A stretch of DNA of 64,000 nt from an uncultured Hoeflea sp. (GTDB taxonomy: Bacteria; Pseudomonadota; Alphaproteobacteria; Rhizobiales; Rhizobiaceae), in NCBI RefSeq assembly GCF_947501405.1, contig NZ_CANMVK010000002.1, positions 558,001 to 622,000 on the forward strand. Reading direction: 5' to 3'. Shown here one piece after another: positions 8,631 to 17,494 of the stretch. The position numbers and the translations under genes were made by a program. Each line of letters starts with the position of its first letter. Within the stretch, counting starts at the first letter, position 1. The notes under the pieces were generated by a model that worked only from the letters and a program-made list of their open reading frames with translations, did no database searches and was not told the origin of the DNA.

Positions 8631-10616
8631 ATGAAACGAACCAATCTATTGGGCGGTGTCGCCGCCCTGGTCCTGCTCGGTGCGGGAACCGCATTTGCGC
8701 ACCCGCTGGACGGACTGTCCGGCCCGGAATACCAGAAGATCAATGAAATCCTGCGTGCCAGCGATCTGGCCGGCGACGAGACGCTTTACCCGCTGATCGA
8801 ACTGATCGAACCGCCCAAGGCCGATGTGCTCGCCTGGAAAGAAGGCGATGCGCTGGATCGTCGGGCGATGGTGCATATGTCAAACGCCGATGGATCCGGG
8901 TTTGTCGAATCGGTGGTCAATCTGACAACCGGCGAAGTCGAGGCGAGCAATCCGGTGGCCGGCCAGCCGATGGTGCTGTTTGCCGAATTCGCCAATGCCA
9001 TGGGCGCGGCGCTCGGCCATCCCGACATGGTTGCAGGTCTCGCCAAACGCGGTCTGACGCCCGACGAGGTGTTCTGTCTGCCGTTGACGGCGGGCAATTT
9101 CTTCACCGACGAGGACAAGGGCACGCGGCTGATGAAGGTGCCGTGTTACGTCAATCCGGACGGCTCGAACTTCTATGCCAAGCCGATCGAGGGCATTTAT
9201 GCGGTCGTCGATCTGCAAAGCGGCACCGCGCTGCGCGTCATCGATGAGGGCGTGGTCGCCGTGCCCGAAGATGGCTGGGGTTACACCGGCGAAGAGATCG
9301 AGGCGCGCACGCCGCAGCGGCCGAAGATGAATCCGGCTGTCCTGACCCAGGAAGGCGGCGCGAACTTCACCTATGCAGACGGTGCGCTGGAATGGGACAT
9401 GTGGCGAATGCGGCTGCGCGTCGACAAGCGCCCGGGCCCGGTATTGTCCAACATCGATGTGCGTGACGGCGAGGAATGGCGCTCGCTGATCTATCAGGCG
9501 CATCTCTCGGAGGTGTTCGTGCCCTATATGGATCCGGGCGAGGGGCTCTACTGGCGCACCTATATGGACAGCGGCGAGTATGGCTTCGGCCTGTTCCTGT
9601 CGCCTCTGGTCGCCGGGATCGACTGTCCCTCCTATGCGACCTTCCTGCCGGCGATGATTGCCGACGATCATGGCAATCCGCTCGAAATCCCGGACGCGAT
9701 CTGCATTTTCGAACGCAATATCGGCGATCCCGCCTGGCGGCATTTCGAAGTGTTCGCACAAGGGCCGGATCAGTATGTCCCGGCTGAAGGCAGGCCGGAA
9801 ACCGAACTGGTGGTGCGCACTGCCTCGGAAGTCGGCAACTATGATTACCTGGTCGACTACCGCTTCAAGCAGAACGGCCAGATGGAAATCAAGATCGGCG
9901 CGACCGGGCTTGACGGCGTAAAAGGCGCGAACGCCAAATCAATGGACGACCCGAGCGCTGCGGCTGAAACCGAGTATGGCACGCTGATCGCCCCCAATCT
10001 GGTGGCGGCCAATCATGACCACTACTTCAACTTCCGCATCGATTTCGACATCGACCAGCCGAAAAACCGGTTCATGACGATGGACATCGTGCCCGCCGAG
10101 GTGGCCGATGACAGCCTCCGCCGGTCGATGTGGAAGGTCGAGCACAACATGCCGAAATCGGAGATGGAGGCGATCTATCAGATCTCGTCCTTCAAACCCC
10201 GTTACTTCATGCTGCAAAATCCCGATCGCAAGGGTCCGCTAGGCCACAAGCCGGGTTACATGATCCACCATGGCAGTGTGGCTTACGGGCCGTTCGATTT
10301 CGAAAACGACCCGCCGATGATCCGCAACGCCTATATCGAGAACTCGGTCTGGAACACGGTTTATGATCCGAACGAACGCTATGCGGGCGGCAAGTTCGCG
10401 CTGCAAAGCGATGGGTCGGACACGCTTGCGCAATGGGTCAAGGAAGATGCGCCGTTGCAGGATCAGGACATCGTGACCTGGTTCACGGCCGGTTTCCATC
10501 ACATTCCCCGTATGGAGGACTGGCCGGTGATGTCGACCGAATGGAAGACGGTTCACATCATGCCGCACAATTTCTATCCGATGAATCCTGCGATCACGAT
10601 CCGCGACCCTGAATAG
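8631..10616 (+). CDS. Periplasmic copper-containing primary amine oxidase (661 aa)
   Basis: Oxidatively deaminates a primary amine to aldehyde, ammonia and hydrogen peroxide using copper and a self-made topaquinone. A Sec signal peptide is evident (charged MKRTN, hydrophobic core, cleavage after AFA). The topaquinone precursor is Tyr404 in VGNYDYLVDY, the catalytic base is Asp313 in YMDSGEYGFG, and copper ligands are His462 and His464 in ANHDHYF plus a His at 623/624 in FHHIPRMEDWP. In the residue before VGNYDY, Glu replaces the usual Ser/Thr, a small deviation from the signature. An AGGAGGAG ribosome site precedes the ATG. It ends at a strong terminator. TynA-like by family; an aromatic or aliphatic monoamine substrate is inferred. 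Confidence 0.95.
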   Translation: MKRTNLLGGVAALVLLGAGTAFAHPLDGLSGPEYQKINEILRASDLAGDETLYPLIELIEPPKADVLAWKEGDALDRRAMVHMSNADGSGFVESVVNLTTGEVEASNPVAGQPMVLFAEFANAMGAALGHPDMVAGLAKRGLTPDEVFCLPLTAGNFFTDEDKGTRLMKVPCYVNPDGSNFYAKPIEGIYAVVDLQSGTALRVIDEGVVAVPEDGWGYTGEEIEARTPQRPKMNPAVLTQEGGANFTYADGALEWDMWRMRLRVDKRPGPVLSNIDVRDGEEWRSLIYQAHLSEVFVPYMDPGEGLYWRTYMDSGEYGFGLFLSPLVAGIDCPSYATFLPAMIADDHGNPLEIPDAICIFERNIGDPAWRHFEVFAQGPDQYVPAEGRPETELVVRTASEVGNYDYLVDYRFKQNGQMEIKIGATGLDGVKGANAKSMDDPSAAAETEYGTLIAPNLVAANHDHYFNFRIDFDIDQPKNRFMTMDIVPAEVADDSLRRSMWKVEHNMPKSEMEAIYQISSFKPRYFMLQNPDRKGPLGHKPGYMIHHGSVAYGPFDFENDPPMIRNAYIENSVWNTVYDPNERYAGGKFALQSDGSDTLAQWVKEDAPLQDQDIVTWFTAGFHHIPRMEDWPVMSTEWKTVHIMPHNFYPMNPAITIRDPE

Positions 10617-10637
10617 GGCGTCGGCACTCGACATGAA

Positions 10638-10670
10638 GAAACGCCCGGCTCAATCCGGGCGTTTCGTTTT
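10638..10670. terminator. Strong intrinsic terminator
   Basis: Perfect 11-bp stem GAAACGCCCGG / CCGGGCGTTTC with a 6-base loop, followed by GTTTT. It closes the amine oxidase unit and, read on the other strand, also follows the MaoC gene. Confidence 0.85.
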
Positions 10671-10745
10671 CGTGTTTGGCCGCCGCGGCAGCCATGGCAA
10701 CGATCCGAAAGGCACCGCCGGGTAGCGGTTTACCGGCCTACTTTT

Positions 10746-11225
10746 TTAACTGCGGCGCTCATGCGCGTAGACCATCAACCGGTTGGTTCCGCGCTGCACC
10801 GTGACGCCCGACTGATTGGTGACATCGAACTCCAGCGTGACGATGGCCCGGTCACCCGCCGAAACCGGCCTGATGGCGGCGATGGTGATCAGTGCGCCGA
10901 TCGTGTCGCCGGCCAGAACCGGCGCCTGAAACGTCCAGTCCCAGCCCAGCGAGGCTTGTGCCTTGAACTGTGCGGCGGCCTGGTTTTTTAGCCCGTCGAT
11001 CAGCGACAACACCAAAAGCCCATGCGCCACCCGCGCAGCAAATCCGTGCCTCAGCGCAGCCTCATGCGACATGTGGATCTCGAACCGGTCGCCGGTCATA
11101 GCGGCGAACCCGTCGATCATATCCGTGGTGACCGCGACCCGCCCGGTTTCGACGACATCGCCTGGCGCGATATCGCCGAAACCGTAGCGGCCTTCCGGGA
11201 GGAAAGCTGTATCCGGCTTGCTCAT
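10746..11225 (-). CDS. MaoC-like (R)-hydratase / dehydratase family protein (159 aa)
   Basis: Hot-dog-fold enoyl-CoA hydratase or acyl-CoA dehydratase. The hydratase motif is intact: FAAMTGDRFEIH supplies catalytic Asp46 and His51, followed by GFAARVAHGLLVLSLIDGL. The ATG overlaps the preceding aldo/keto reductase stop in an ATGA junction, so a longer upstream start can be dismissed. With an acyl-CoA dehydrogenase in the divergent operon it could hydrate the double bond made by that enzyme; the crotonase at 3444 could do the same with opposite stereochemistry. Substrate unknown. Confidence 0.92.
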   Translation of the reverse strand: MSKPDTAFLPEGRYGFGDIAPGDVVETGRVAVTTDMIDGFAAMTGDRFEIHMSHEAALRHGFAARVAHGLLVLSLIDGLKNQAAAQFKAQASLGWDWTFQAPVLAGDTIGALITIAAIRPVSAGDRAIVTLEFDVTNQSGVTVQRGTNRLMVYAHERRS

Positions 11226-12238
11226 GCGGGCGTCGGCGCATCCTCGCGCAGCAGCCCGCGCGATTTGAGCGTCGCCCAGAAATCGGCGGGGATCGGGTGG
11301 CTGAACCATTTCAGGTTCTGATCGAGCTGCGCCACGGTGCGGGTGCCGGCCATGAAGGTGGGTATGGCGGGGTGTGCCACCACGAACTGCAGCGCTGCCG
11401 CCGGCAGCGGCACGTCAAAATCGGCGCACACGGCCTCGATTTTCCTGACCCGGTCCATGATCTCGACCGGCGCGGGCGCATAATTATATTTGGCGCCGTC
11501 GACCGCGCCGGTCGCCAGGATGCCCGAATTAAAGCCGCCGCCCACCACCACTGCTGCGCCGCGCGCTTCGCACAGCGGCAGGAAACTGTCGTGTGATTCC
11601 TGCTCGAGCAAAGTGTAGCGACCGGCCAGCAGGAAGCAGTCGAAGTCGCGTTGCTCAAGCGCCGCCTGGCAGACCTGCCATTCATTGACGCCAACACCGA
11701 TCGCCTTGACCACGCCCTCGTCGCGCAGCTTTGACAGCGCCTTCCATGACCCGTCCATTGCAGCCTTGAAAACCTCCGGCTGTTCATCGCCACGGGTGAA
11801 CACGTCGATATCGTGAATGAAGCAGATGTCCATATATTCGAGATTGAGCCGCTGCAGTGAATCCTCGAACGCCCGCATGGTGCCGTCATAGGAATAGTCG
11901 AAATGCATGGTAAACCGCCCGGCATTGGTCCAGGGGGCGTAGTCGATGTCCTGTTTGCGGGCCGGTTTGAGAATACGGCCGACCTTCGACGACAGCACGA
12001 ATTCGTCACGTTCCTTCCAGCGCAGTGAATGGCCGGTGCGCAGCTCCGCCAGGCCATGGCCATACATCGGCGCTGTATCGTAGTAGCGCACGCCCGCATC
12101 CCAGGCATGCTGGATCATCGCGTCCGAGGTCTCCTCGTCGATCTCGCGGAAGATGTTTCCGATCGGCGCCGTGCCGAAACCAAAGGGCGTAACCTTCAGA
12201 TCAACCCTGCCGAATTCTACCTTGTCGAACGGATTCAT
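11222..12238 (-). CDS. Aldo/keto reductase, sugar-dehydrogenase type (338 aa)
   Basis: AKR-superfamily oxidoreductase of the longer class that includes D-threo-aldose (L-fucose) 1-dehydrogenase and pyridoxal 4-dehydrogenase. The tetrad is visible: Asp and Tyr in YYDTAPMYGHG, Lys in LSSKVGRIL, His in CFIHDIDVF. Opening FGFGTAPIGNIFREI is typical of the aldose-dehydrogenase subgroup. It is the first gene of a two-gene leftward operon with the MaoC protein, and its promoter region holds a copy of the shared inverted repeat. It probably oxidises or reduces a sugar or sugar-derived carbonyl (inference). Confidence 0.93.
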   Translation of the reverse strand: MNPFDKVEFGRVDLKVTPFGFGTAPIGNIFREIDEETSDAMIQHAWDAGVRYYDTAPMYGHGLAELRTGHSLRWKERDEFVLSSKVGRILKPARKQDIDYAPWTNAGRFTMHFDYSYDGTMRAFEDSLQRLNLEYMDICFIHDIDVFTRGDEQPEVFKAAMDGSWKALSKLRDEGVVKAIGVGVNEWQVCQAALEQRDFDCFLLAGRYTLLEQESHDSFLPLCEARGAAVVVGGGFNSGILATGAVDGAKYNYAPAPVEIMDRVRKIEAVCADFDVPLPAAALQFVVAHPAIPTFMAGTRTVAQLDQNLKWFSHPIPADFWATLKSRGLLREDAPTPA

Positions 12239-12254
12239 GGTGGCCTCCCATAAG

Positions 12255-12268
12255 TAACTGTTTAGTTA
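12255..12268. promoter_or_regulatory. Inverted-repeat operator, copy 2 (TAACT-N4-AGTTA)
   Basis: TAACT-GTTT-AGTTA, located 16 bases upstream of the leftward aldo/keto reductase start. Same arm sequence and 4-base spacing as at 1829-1842. Confidence 0.6.
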
Positions 12269-12352
12269 TATAGCCATATCATGACGTCCTGCACAAGCCC
12301 CTGGCGCATGCTGAGGCCGGGGCTTGACCGGGTCCGGCGCCAGACCTATAAG

Positions 12353-12366
12353 TAACCAAGTAGTTA
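12353..12366. promoter_or_regulatory. Inverted-repeat operator, copy 3 (TAACC-N4-AGTTA)
   Basis: TAACC-AAGT-AGTTA with extended perfect outer arms AGTAAC/GTTACT, 13 bases before the acyl-CoA dehydrogenase start, so a bound protein would block promoter or ribosome access. Third member of the series. Confidence 0.6.
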
Positions 12367-12379
12367 CTGGAGGGCGGAG

Positions 12380-13525
12380 ATGTTTCTCAACGAGATGCAC
12401 AGGCAGGTTCGGGACATGACCCGAAGCTTTGCCAAGGATGTGATCAGGCCTGTCGCCGAGGAACTTGACCGTGAAGAGCGCTTTCCCCGCGAGATCTACA
12501 AGCAGATGGCCGAGCTCGGCCTGTTTGGTATTTGCGTGCCCGAAGAGATGGGCGGGCCCGGTTTCGACACCATCACCTATGCGCTGGTGATGGAAGAGTT
12601 GTCGCGCGGTTATGCCTCGGTGGCCGATCAGTGCGGATTGGTCGAGCTGATCTCGACCTTGCTGGTCCGGCATGGCAGCGATGCGCAGCGGGCCAAATGG
12701 CTGGCCGATATCCTGAAGGCACAAACGCTGGTCGCCTATTGTATCACCGAACCCGAGGCCGGCACCGATGTTTCTGCCATCCGCACCACAGCGGTGCGCA
12801 ATGGCGATGGCTGGCTGCTCAATGGCGACAAGATCTGGATTCACAACGCACCGGTTGCGGATCTGGCTTTCGTGCTGGCGCGCACCGACAAGGATGCCGG
12901 TCATCGCGGCATGTCAATCTTCGTCGTCGATCTCAATCAGCAGGGCGTCGAGCGCGGCCCCAAGGAACATAAGATGGGTCAGCGCGCCAGTCAGGTCGGC
13001 GCGTTGGCCTTCAAGGATGTGCAGCTTGCCGAAGACGCTCTGCTTGGTGTCGAGGGCAGGGGCTTTCACATGATGATGAGCGTACTCGACAAGGGCCGTG
13101 TCGGCATCGGTGCGCTTGCCGTCGGTATCGGCCAGGCCGGTCTTGAAGCCGCCGTGGATTACGCTGCGCAGCGCAAACAGTTCAAAAAGCCCATCGCCGA
13201 GTTCCAGGGCGTGCAGTGGCTGCTGGCCGACATTGCCAAGGATGTCGAGGCGGCGCGGCTGCTGGTGCTCAGCGCCGCAGCCAAGATCGACGCCGGAGAG
13301 GACGCCACCAAGGCCTGTTCCATGGCCAAGTGCTTTGCCGGCGACATGGCGGTGGCCCGCAGCGCCGATGCCGTGCAGGTGTTTGGCGGTTCGGGTTATA
13401 TACGCGGCTTTGAGGTGGAGCGGCTTTACCGCGACGCCAAGATCACTCAGATTTACGAAGGAACCAACCAGATCCAGCGCATGATCATCGCCCGCGAACT
13501 TCTCGCCAAGGGGGCGGCGGCATGA
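12380..13525 (+). CDS. Acyl-CoA dehydrogenase family protein (381 aa)
   Basis: FAD-dependent enzyme introducing a 2,3-double bond into an acyl-CoA. It has the three-part family fold: helical N-terminus, middle beta domain with TLVAYCITEPEAGTDVSAIR and KIWIHNA, and C-terminal helices with FGGSGYIRGFEVERLYRDA. The catalytic base is Glu360 in IYEGTNQIQRM, the position used in short- and medium-chain enzymes. A GGAGGGCGGAG ribosome site precedes the ATG. The SDR gene overlaps its stop. It heads a four-gene operon with non-fatty-acid partners, so the substrate is more likely a branched or sugar-derived acyl-CoA than a fatty acid (inference). Confidence 0.95.
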   Translation: MFLNEMHRQVRDMTRSFAKDVIRPVAEELDREERFPREIYKQMAELGLFGICVPEEMGGPGFDTITYALVMEELSRGYASVADQCGLVELISTLLVRHGSDAQRAKWLADILKAQTLVAYCITEPEAGTDVSAIRTTAVRNGDGWLLNGDKIWIHNAPVADLAFVLARTDKDAGHRGMSIFVVDLNQQGVERGPKEHKMGQRASQVGALAFKDVQLAEDALLGVEGRGFHMMMSVLDKGRVGIGALAVGIGQAGLEAAVDYAAQRKQFKKPIAEFQGVQWLLADIAKDVEAARLLVLSAAAKIDAGEDATKACSMAKCFAGDMAVARSADAVQVFGGSGYIRGFEVERLYRDAKITQIYEGTNQIQRMIIARELLAKGAAA

Positions 13526-14292
13526 GTGGCCAGGTCGCGCTGATCACCGGCTCGGGCCGCGGCATCGGCCTTGCGGCGGCCGTTGCGCTGGCCAAGCGCG
13601 GCTTCGCCGTTGCGCTCAACGGGCTTGCCGATGATGAAGAACTCGCCCGGGCCGCTCAGGCTATTCGCGACTGCGGCGCCAGGGTGCATGCCTCGGCGCT
13701 TGATGTTTCCGACATCGCGGCCCACGACGCCTATCTTGGCGCGATTGAAGCGAAGCTCGGTCCATTGACCACGCTGGTCAACAATGCCGGCGTCGGCGTC
13801 ATCAGCCGCGGCGACCTGCTCGACGTCACCGAGGAGAGCTATGACCGCTGCTTGACGGTCAACACCAAGTCGCTGTTCTTTCTGTCCCAGGCATTCGCCA
13901 AGCGGTTGCTCGGTCGAGCGCGTTCGCCCGAACAGTTTCATTCCATCGTCAATGTCACCTCGTCCAACGCCAATGCCGTTGCCGTTCAGCGCGGCGAGTA
14001 TTGTGCCTCCAAGGCGGCGGCCGCGATGGTGTCCAAGACCTTTGCAGTGCGGCTGGGTCCGGAAAACATCGCCGTCTATGACGTTCAGCCCGGCCTGATC
14101 AAAACCGACATGACTGCGCCGGTGATCGCCCAGTACGAGCAGCGTGCCAAAGACGGTCTGACCCTGTTTCCGCGCGTGGGCCAGCCCGAGGATGTGGGCA
14201 ATGTGATTGCCGCGCTCGCCACCGGAGAGCTTCCCTACACCACCGGTCAGACGGTCTCGGTGGATGCGGGCATGCTGGTTTCAAGATTCTGA
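13522..14292 (+). CDS. Short-chain dehydrogenase/reductase (256 aa)
   Basis: Classical SDR, NAD(P)-dependent. The Rossmann motif TGSGRGIG is near the N-terminus, NNAGVG follows, and the catalytic Ser-Tyr-Lys set lies in VTSSNANA and EYCASKAAA (Tyr160, Lys164). The C-terminal GQTVSVDAGM is typical. The start overlaps the acyl-CoA dehydrogenase stop (ATGA). It is annotated in many genomes as 3-ketoacyl-ACP reductase-like, but in this operon a 3-hydroxyacyl-CoA or sugar alcohol dehydrogenase role is more likely (inference). Confidence 0.94.
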   Translation: MSGQVALITGSGRGIGLAAAVALAKRGFAVALNGLADDEELARAAQAIRDCGARVHASALDVSDIAAHDAYLGAIEAKLGPLTTLVNNAGVGVISRGDLLDVTEESYDRCLTVNTKSLFFLSQAFAKRLLGRARSPEQFHSIVNVTSSNANAVAVQRGEYCASKAAAAMVSKTFAVRLGPENIAVYDVQPGLIKTDMTAPVIAQYEQRAKDGLTLFPRVGQPEDVGNVIAALATGELPYTTGQTVSVDAGMLVSRF

Positions 14293-14300
14293 GGAAAGCG

Positions 14301-15452
14301 ATGATGAAGATTGCTCTGCCCGACAGCCATGGCCGTTTGACCGACTACGCCCTTACGGGCGTTCCGGTCGAAGGGGCGAGGCTCGGCGCTGACGCCACCA
14401 GAACCGTGTTCTCCGCCGCCCATGTGGTGGCCGATCCGTTCACTGCCAATGACCCGACCGGCACCGCCAGCGTCGATTGGGATGCGACCATGGCCTTTCG
14501 CCGCCATCTGATCGATCACGGGCTGGGGATAGCCGAAGCGATGGACACCGCTCAGCGCGGCATGGGGCTGGACTGGCCCGGCGCGCTGGAACTGATCACC
14601 CGCACCAGGACCGAATTCCCCGAGGCGCTGGTGTTCAACGGCGCGGGCACCGATCACCTCGATCCGGCTTACGCCAGATCACTCGACGATGTGCGCCGCG
14701 CCTATCTGCATCAGATCGAGGCGATCCAGATGATTGGCGGCCGCATCATTCTGATGGCGAGCCGGGCCCTTGCCAAGGTCGCTCAAAGCCCCGACGACTA
14801 TGTCCGGATCTACGGCGAGGTGCTTTCGGCCTGCGATCAGCCTGTGATCCTGCATTGGCTGGGCGAGATGTTCGATCCGGCGCTTAAAGGCTATTGGGGT
14901 AGCGCCGAATTCGATGATTGCCTTGAGACGACGCTGGCCATCATTGGACAGAACGTGGCCAAGGTCGACGGCATCAAGATCTCGCTGCTCGACAAGGACA
15001 AGGAAATCCGCATGCGCCGGCTGCTGCCCGATGGTGTGCGCATGTATACCGGCGATGACTTCAACTACCCTGAACTGATCGAAGGCGACGAACAGGGATT
15101 TTCCCATGCGCTGCTGGGGATCTTCGATCCGCTGGCGCCCGCCGCAGCCTATGCTGTCGATGAACTGGGCAAAGGCAACACGGCCGCCTTCCGCGCGACG
15201 CTGGATCCGACGGTACCGCTGGCGCGCCGGATCTTTCGCGCGCCCACCCGGTTTTACAAGACAGGGGTCGTGTTCATGGCCTGGCTCAACGGATTTCAGG
15301 ATCACTTCATCATGCTCGGCGGCGCGCAATCGGCGCGGCCGCTACCGGATCTCGTCGAAATCTTCAAAATGGCCGACACCTGCGGGCTACTGCGTGATCC
15401 CGATCTCGCCGTTGCCCGGATGAACCGGCTGCTCGCGGTCTACGGGGTGTAG
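14301..15452 (+). CDS. DUF993 family protein, DHDPS-like TIM barrel (383 aa)
   Basis: Member of an uncharacterised family distantly related to dihydrodipicolinate synthase and N-acetylneuraminate lyase. The sequence runs as a TIM barrel; Lys226 in VDGIKISLLDKD sits where the Schiff-base lysine of the DHDPS/NAL class would lie, suggesting an aldolase or lyase reaction on a keto acid. GAGGAAAG precedes a double ATG. It is followed six bases later by a sugar-phosphate isomerase-like gene, a pairing compatible with breaking down an unusual sugar acid. No experimentally defined function is known to me for the family; the aldolase idea is inference. Confidence 0.88.
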   Translation: MMKIALPDSHGRLTDYALTGVPVEGARLGADATRTVFSAAHVVADPFTANDPTGTASVDWDATMAFRRHLIDHGLGIAEAMDTAQRGMGLDWPGALELITRTRTEFPEALVFNGAGTDHLDPAYARSLDDVRRAYLHQIEAIQMIGGRIILMASRALAKVAQSPDDYVRIYGEVLSACDQPVILHWLGEMFDPALKGYWGSAEFDDCLETTLAIIGQNVAKVDGIKISLLDKDKEIRMRRLLPDGVRMYTGDDFNYPELIEGDEQGFSHALLGIFDPLAPAAAYAVDELGKGNTAAFRATLDPTVPLARRIFRAPTRFYKTGVVFMAWLNGFQDHFIMLGGAQSARPLPDLVEIFKMADTCGLLRDPDLAVARMNRLLAVYGV

Positions 15453-15457
15453 ATCCG

Positions 15458-16318
15458 GTGCGCGATTTTGCCTCCGATCATTCCATGCTGGCGCTCAACA
15501 CCGCAACGCTGGGCCACAATCTCGATGGCCATGGCGTTGGGTGGAGCTCCGAACAGGTGATCGAGGCCTGCGCCGAGCGCGGTCTGGGCGGCATCACCTT
15601 CTGGCGTCGTGAGATCGGCACGCGCGCCGTCGAGATCGGCAACCGGGTGCGCGCAGCCGGCCTGCAGGTGGTTGGCCTGTGCCGCACGCCGTTTCTGACA
15701 GGCCCGCTCGCCCCGCCCACCCGGCAGGGCGTGATTGATGACTTCCGCGCCTCCATCGCCATGGCCCACGATTTGGGCGCGCCAGTGCTGACCATCGTCA
15801 CCGGCGGGGTGATCGCCGGAAGTCATTCGATCACCGAAAGCCTCAAACAAGTACAAGACATCGTCGCGGCCATGGCGCCCGAAGCCGCGGATGCTGGTGT
15901 GGTGCTGGCGCTCGAGCCGCTCAACCCGGTCTATGGCGGCAACCGCTCTTGCCTGGTCACGGTGCGCGATGCGGTCGACATGTGCGAGGCGATCGGCGCG
16001 CCCAACGTCCAGATCGCCGTCGATGTCTATCACGTCTGGTGGGACACATCGCTAGCCAGCGAACTCAAGCGCGCGGGCAAACACCGCATCGCCGGCTATC
16101 ACCTTTGCGACTGGATGGCGGACACCACTGATGTGCTGCTCGATCGCGGCATGATGGGCGACGGTGTAGCAGACCTTGAATCGATCCGCGCGGCGGTCGA
16201 GGGCGCTGGCTACGACGGCTATTGCGAGGTGGAGATTTTTTCCGCCGGCAATTGGTGGAAGCGCCCGCCAGGCGAAGTTCTTGACGTCATGATCGAGCGC
16301 TTCAAGTCGGTATGCTGA
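15458..16318 (+). CDS. Sugar phosphate isomerase/epimerase family protein (286 aa)
   Basis: Xylose-isomerase-like TIM barrel (AP endonuclease 2 superfamily), usually acting on keto-sugars with a divalent metal. Candidate metal ligands appear in order: Glu in LALEPLNPV, Asp and His in QIAVDVYHVWWD, Glu in YCEVEIFSAGNWW. It starts at GTG five bases after the DUF993 stop. Its 3' end overlaps the convergent LacI gene by 17 bases. The neighbouring sugar ABC importer and LacI repressor support a sugar substrate. Confidence 0.9.
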   Translation: MRDFASDHSMLALNTATLGHNLDGHGVGWSSEQVIEACAERGLGGITFWRREIGTRAVEIGNRVRAAGLQVVGLCRTPFLTGPLAPPTRQGVIDDFRASIAMAHDLGAPVLTIVTGGVIAGSHSITESLKQVQDIVAAMAPEAADAGVVLALEPLNPVYGGNRSCLVTVRDAVDMCEAIGAPNVQIAVDVYHVWWDTSLASELKRAGKHRIAGYHLCDWMADTTDVLLDRGMMGDGVADLESIRAAVEGAGYDGYCEVEIFSAGNWWKRPPGEVLDVMIERFKSVC

Positions 16319-17339
16319 GCGCCGCAGACGGCAGATACGCTTCCGGGCTGGCCAGCACCTGAAGGCTCTCGGGCGCTTCGCCGTCCAATTGCCGCAACAA
16401 CAGCCGCATCATGATCCGGCCGGCTTCCTCGATGTCCTCGCGCAGCGATTCCACATTGGGCCGCAGATGCTTGAAGATATCTGAAGTGCGTTTGGCGATC
16501 AGCGCAATGTCATGGTCGGGCGAAAGCCCCGCATCTAAAATGGCGGCGTTGGCGATGATGGCCGACACTTCACCGGGGCAGATGATGCCGTCGGGCCGCC
16601 CGGGCGAGCTCAGCCATCGGCGCATGCCCGGGTGCAGCCGGTCGGCCTCCATGTTGAGGTCGAAATCCTCGGGAATGTGACTGGTCAGGCCGAACCGGCC
16701 AAGTCCGTCGCGATATCCCGCCATCATATGGTCGTGATACATGAAGCGGCTCGAAGGCGGCACGATGCCGATCCGCCTGCAGCCGCGCGCCGCCAGCCGC
16801 CCCACCGCGTCACGGGCAAAGGCATAATTGTCGTAATCATACCAGGCGTGGCTTTGCAGGTCGGTGCGGCCATGGGTGACGAAGGGAAATTTCTGCTCCA
16901 GTAAAAAAGCCGCCCGCGGGTCCTGGCGGGTGGTGCGGGCAAACAGGATGCCATCGGCCTGGCGGTTGCGCACGATGAAACGGATCGGCTCCAGCGGATC
17001 TTCGCCCAGTTGATACTGCATCACGGTGAGATGGTAACGCGTGCCGCGCACAATGTCGGCGATGCCAGTGATCATTGAATTGCCAAAGCCGAGAATTTCG
17101 CTGTGCGGATCAAGCACCAGGCTGACCACATTGGTGCGCCCGGTCCTCAGCCTTTGCGCTGCCCGGTCGGGCACATAGCCAATCTCGCGCGCGGTGGTTA
17201 AAACCCGCTCCCGGGTCTTGGCGGCGATCTTGGGATCATTGGCGAGCGCCCGCGACACCGTCGTGACGGCAAGACCGGTCAGCCGCGCAATGGTCTGCTG
17301 TGTGGGCTTGTCCCCGCTATGGCCGCCGGAATAATTCAT
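16302..17339 (-). CDS. LacI family transcriptional repressor (345 aa)
   Basis: DNA-binding repressor with an N-terminal LacI helix-turn-helix and hinge (about residues 12-70: TIARLTGLAVTTVSRAL, then GYVPDRAAQRLRTGRTN) and a periplasmic-binding-protein-like effector domain (about 75-335). The chosen ATG gives the family-standard length; starting 30 codons earlier would add a non-conserved leader. It is divergent from the sugar ABC operon, and the space between holds a 20-bp perfect palindrome with central CG, as LacI-family operators have, overlapping the importer promoter. It probably represses the importer and itself until a sugar binds. Confidence 0.92.
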   Translation of the reverse strand: MNYSGGHSGDKPTQQTIARLTGLAVTTVSRALANDPKIAAKTRERVLTTAREIGYVPDRAAQRLRTGRTNVVSLVLDPHSEILGFGNSMITGIADIVRGTRYHLTVMQYQLGEDPLEPIRFIVRNRQADGILFARTTRQDPRAAFLLEQKFPFVTHGRTDLQSHAWYDYDNYAFARDAVGRLAARGCRRIGIVPPSSRFMYHDHMMAGYRDGLGRFGLTSHIPEDFDLNMEADRLHPGMRRWLSSPGRPDGIICPGEVSAIIANAAILDAGLSPDHDIALIAKRTSDIFKHLRPNVESLREDIEEAGRIMMRLLLRQLDGEAPESLQVLASPEAYLPSAALSIPT

Positions 17340-17461
17340 CGTCACCCGTTTATCATTGCCTGCACTGTCATTTTCGCCCGTGCATCCCGAATTGCCACAC
17401 TTTACGCCCGGTTTCTCGCCTGACTCCATTGCACAAGAGGCAGCATAGCGCGAAAATACGG

Positions 17462-17491
17462 TTGACAGGAACCATATTTATAACGTTATAA
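17462..17491 (+). promoter_or_regulatory. Promoter of the sugar ABC importer
   Basis: TTGACA at 17462-17467 and TTATAA at 17486-17491 with an 18-base spacer; the -10 element lies inside the LacI-type palindrome. Confidence 0.6.
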
Positions 17492-17494
17492 ATA
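17475..17494. promoter_or_regulatory. LacI-type operator, 20-bp perfect palindrome
   Basis: A perfect 20-bp palindrome with core ATAACGTTAT centred on CG between 17484 and 17485. It overlaps the predicted -10 box and lies between the LacI gene and the operon it most likely controls. A degenerate copy of the other inverted repeat (TAACC-GTAT-AGTGC) follows directly at 17497-17510. Confidence 0.75.

Noticed and set aside
16302-17429. Longer LacI start at 17429
   Set aside because: Adds a non-conserved leader and would push translation into the promoter region; the ATG at 17339 gives the family length.
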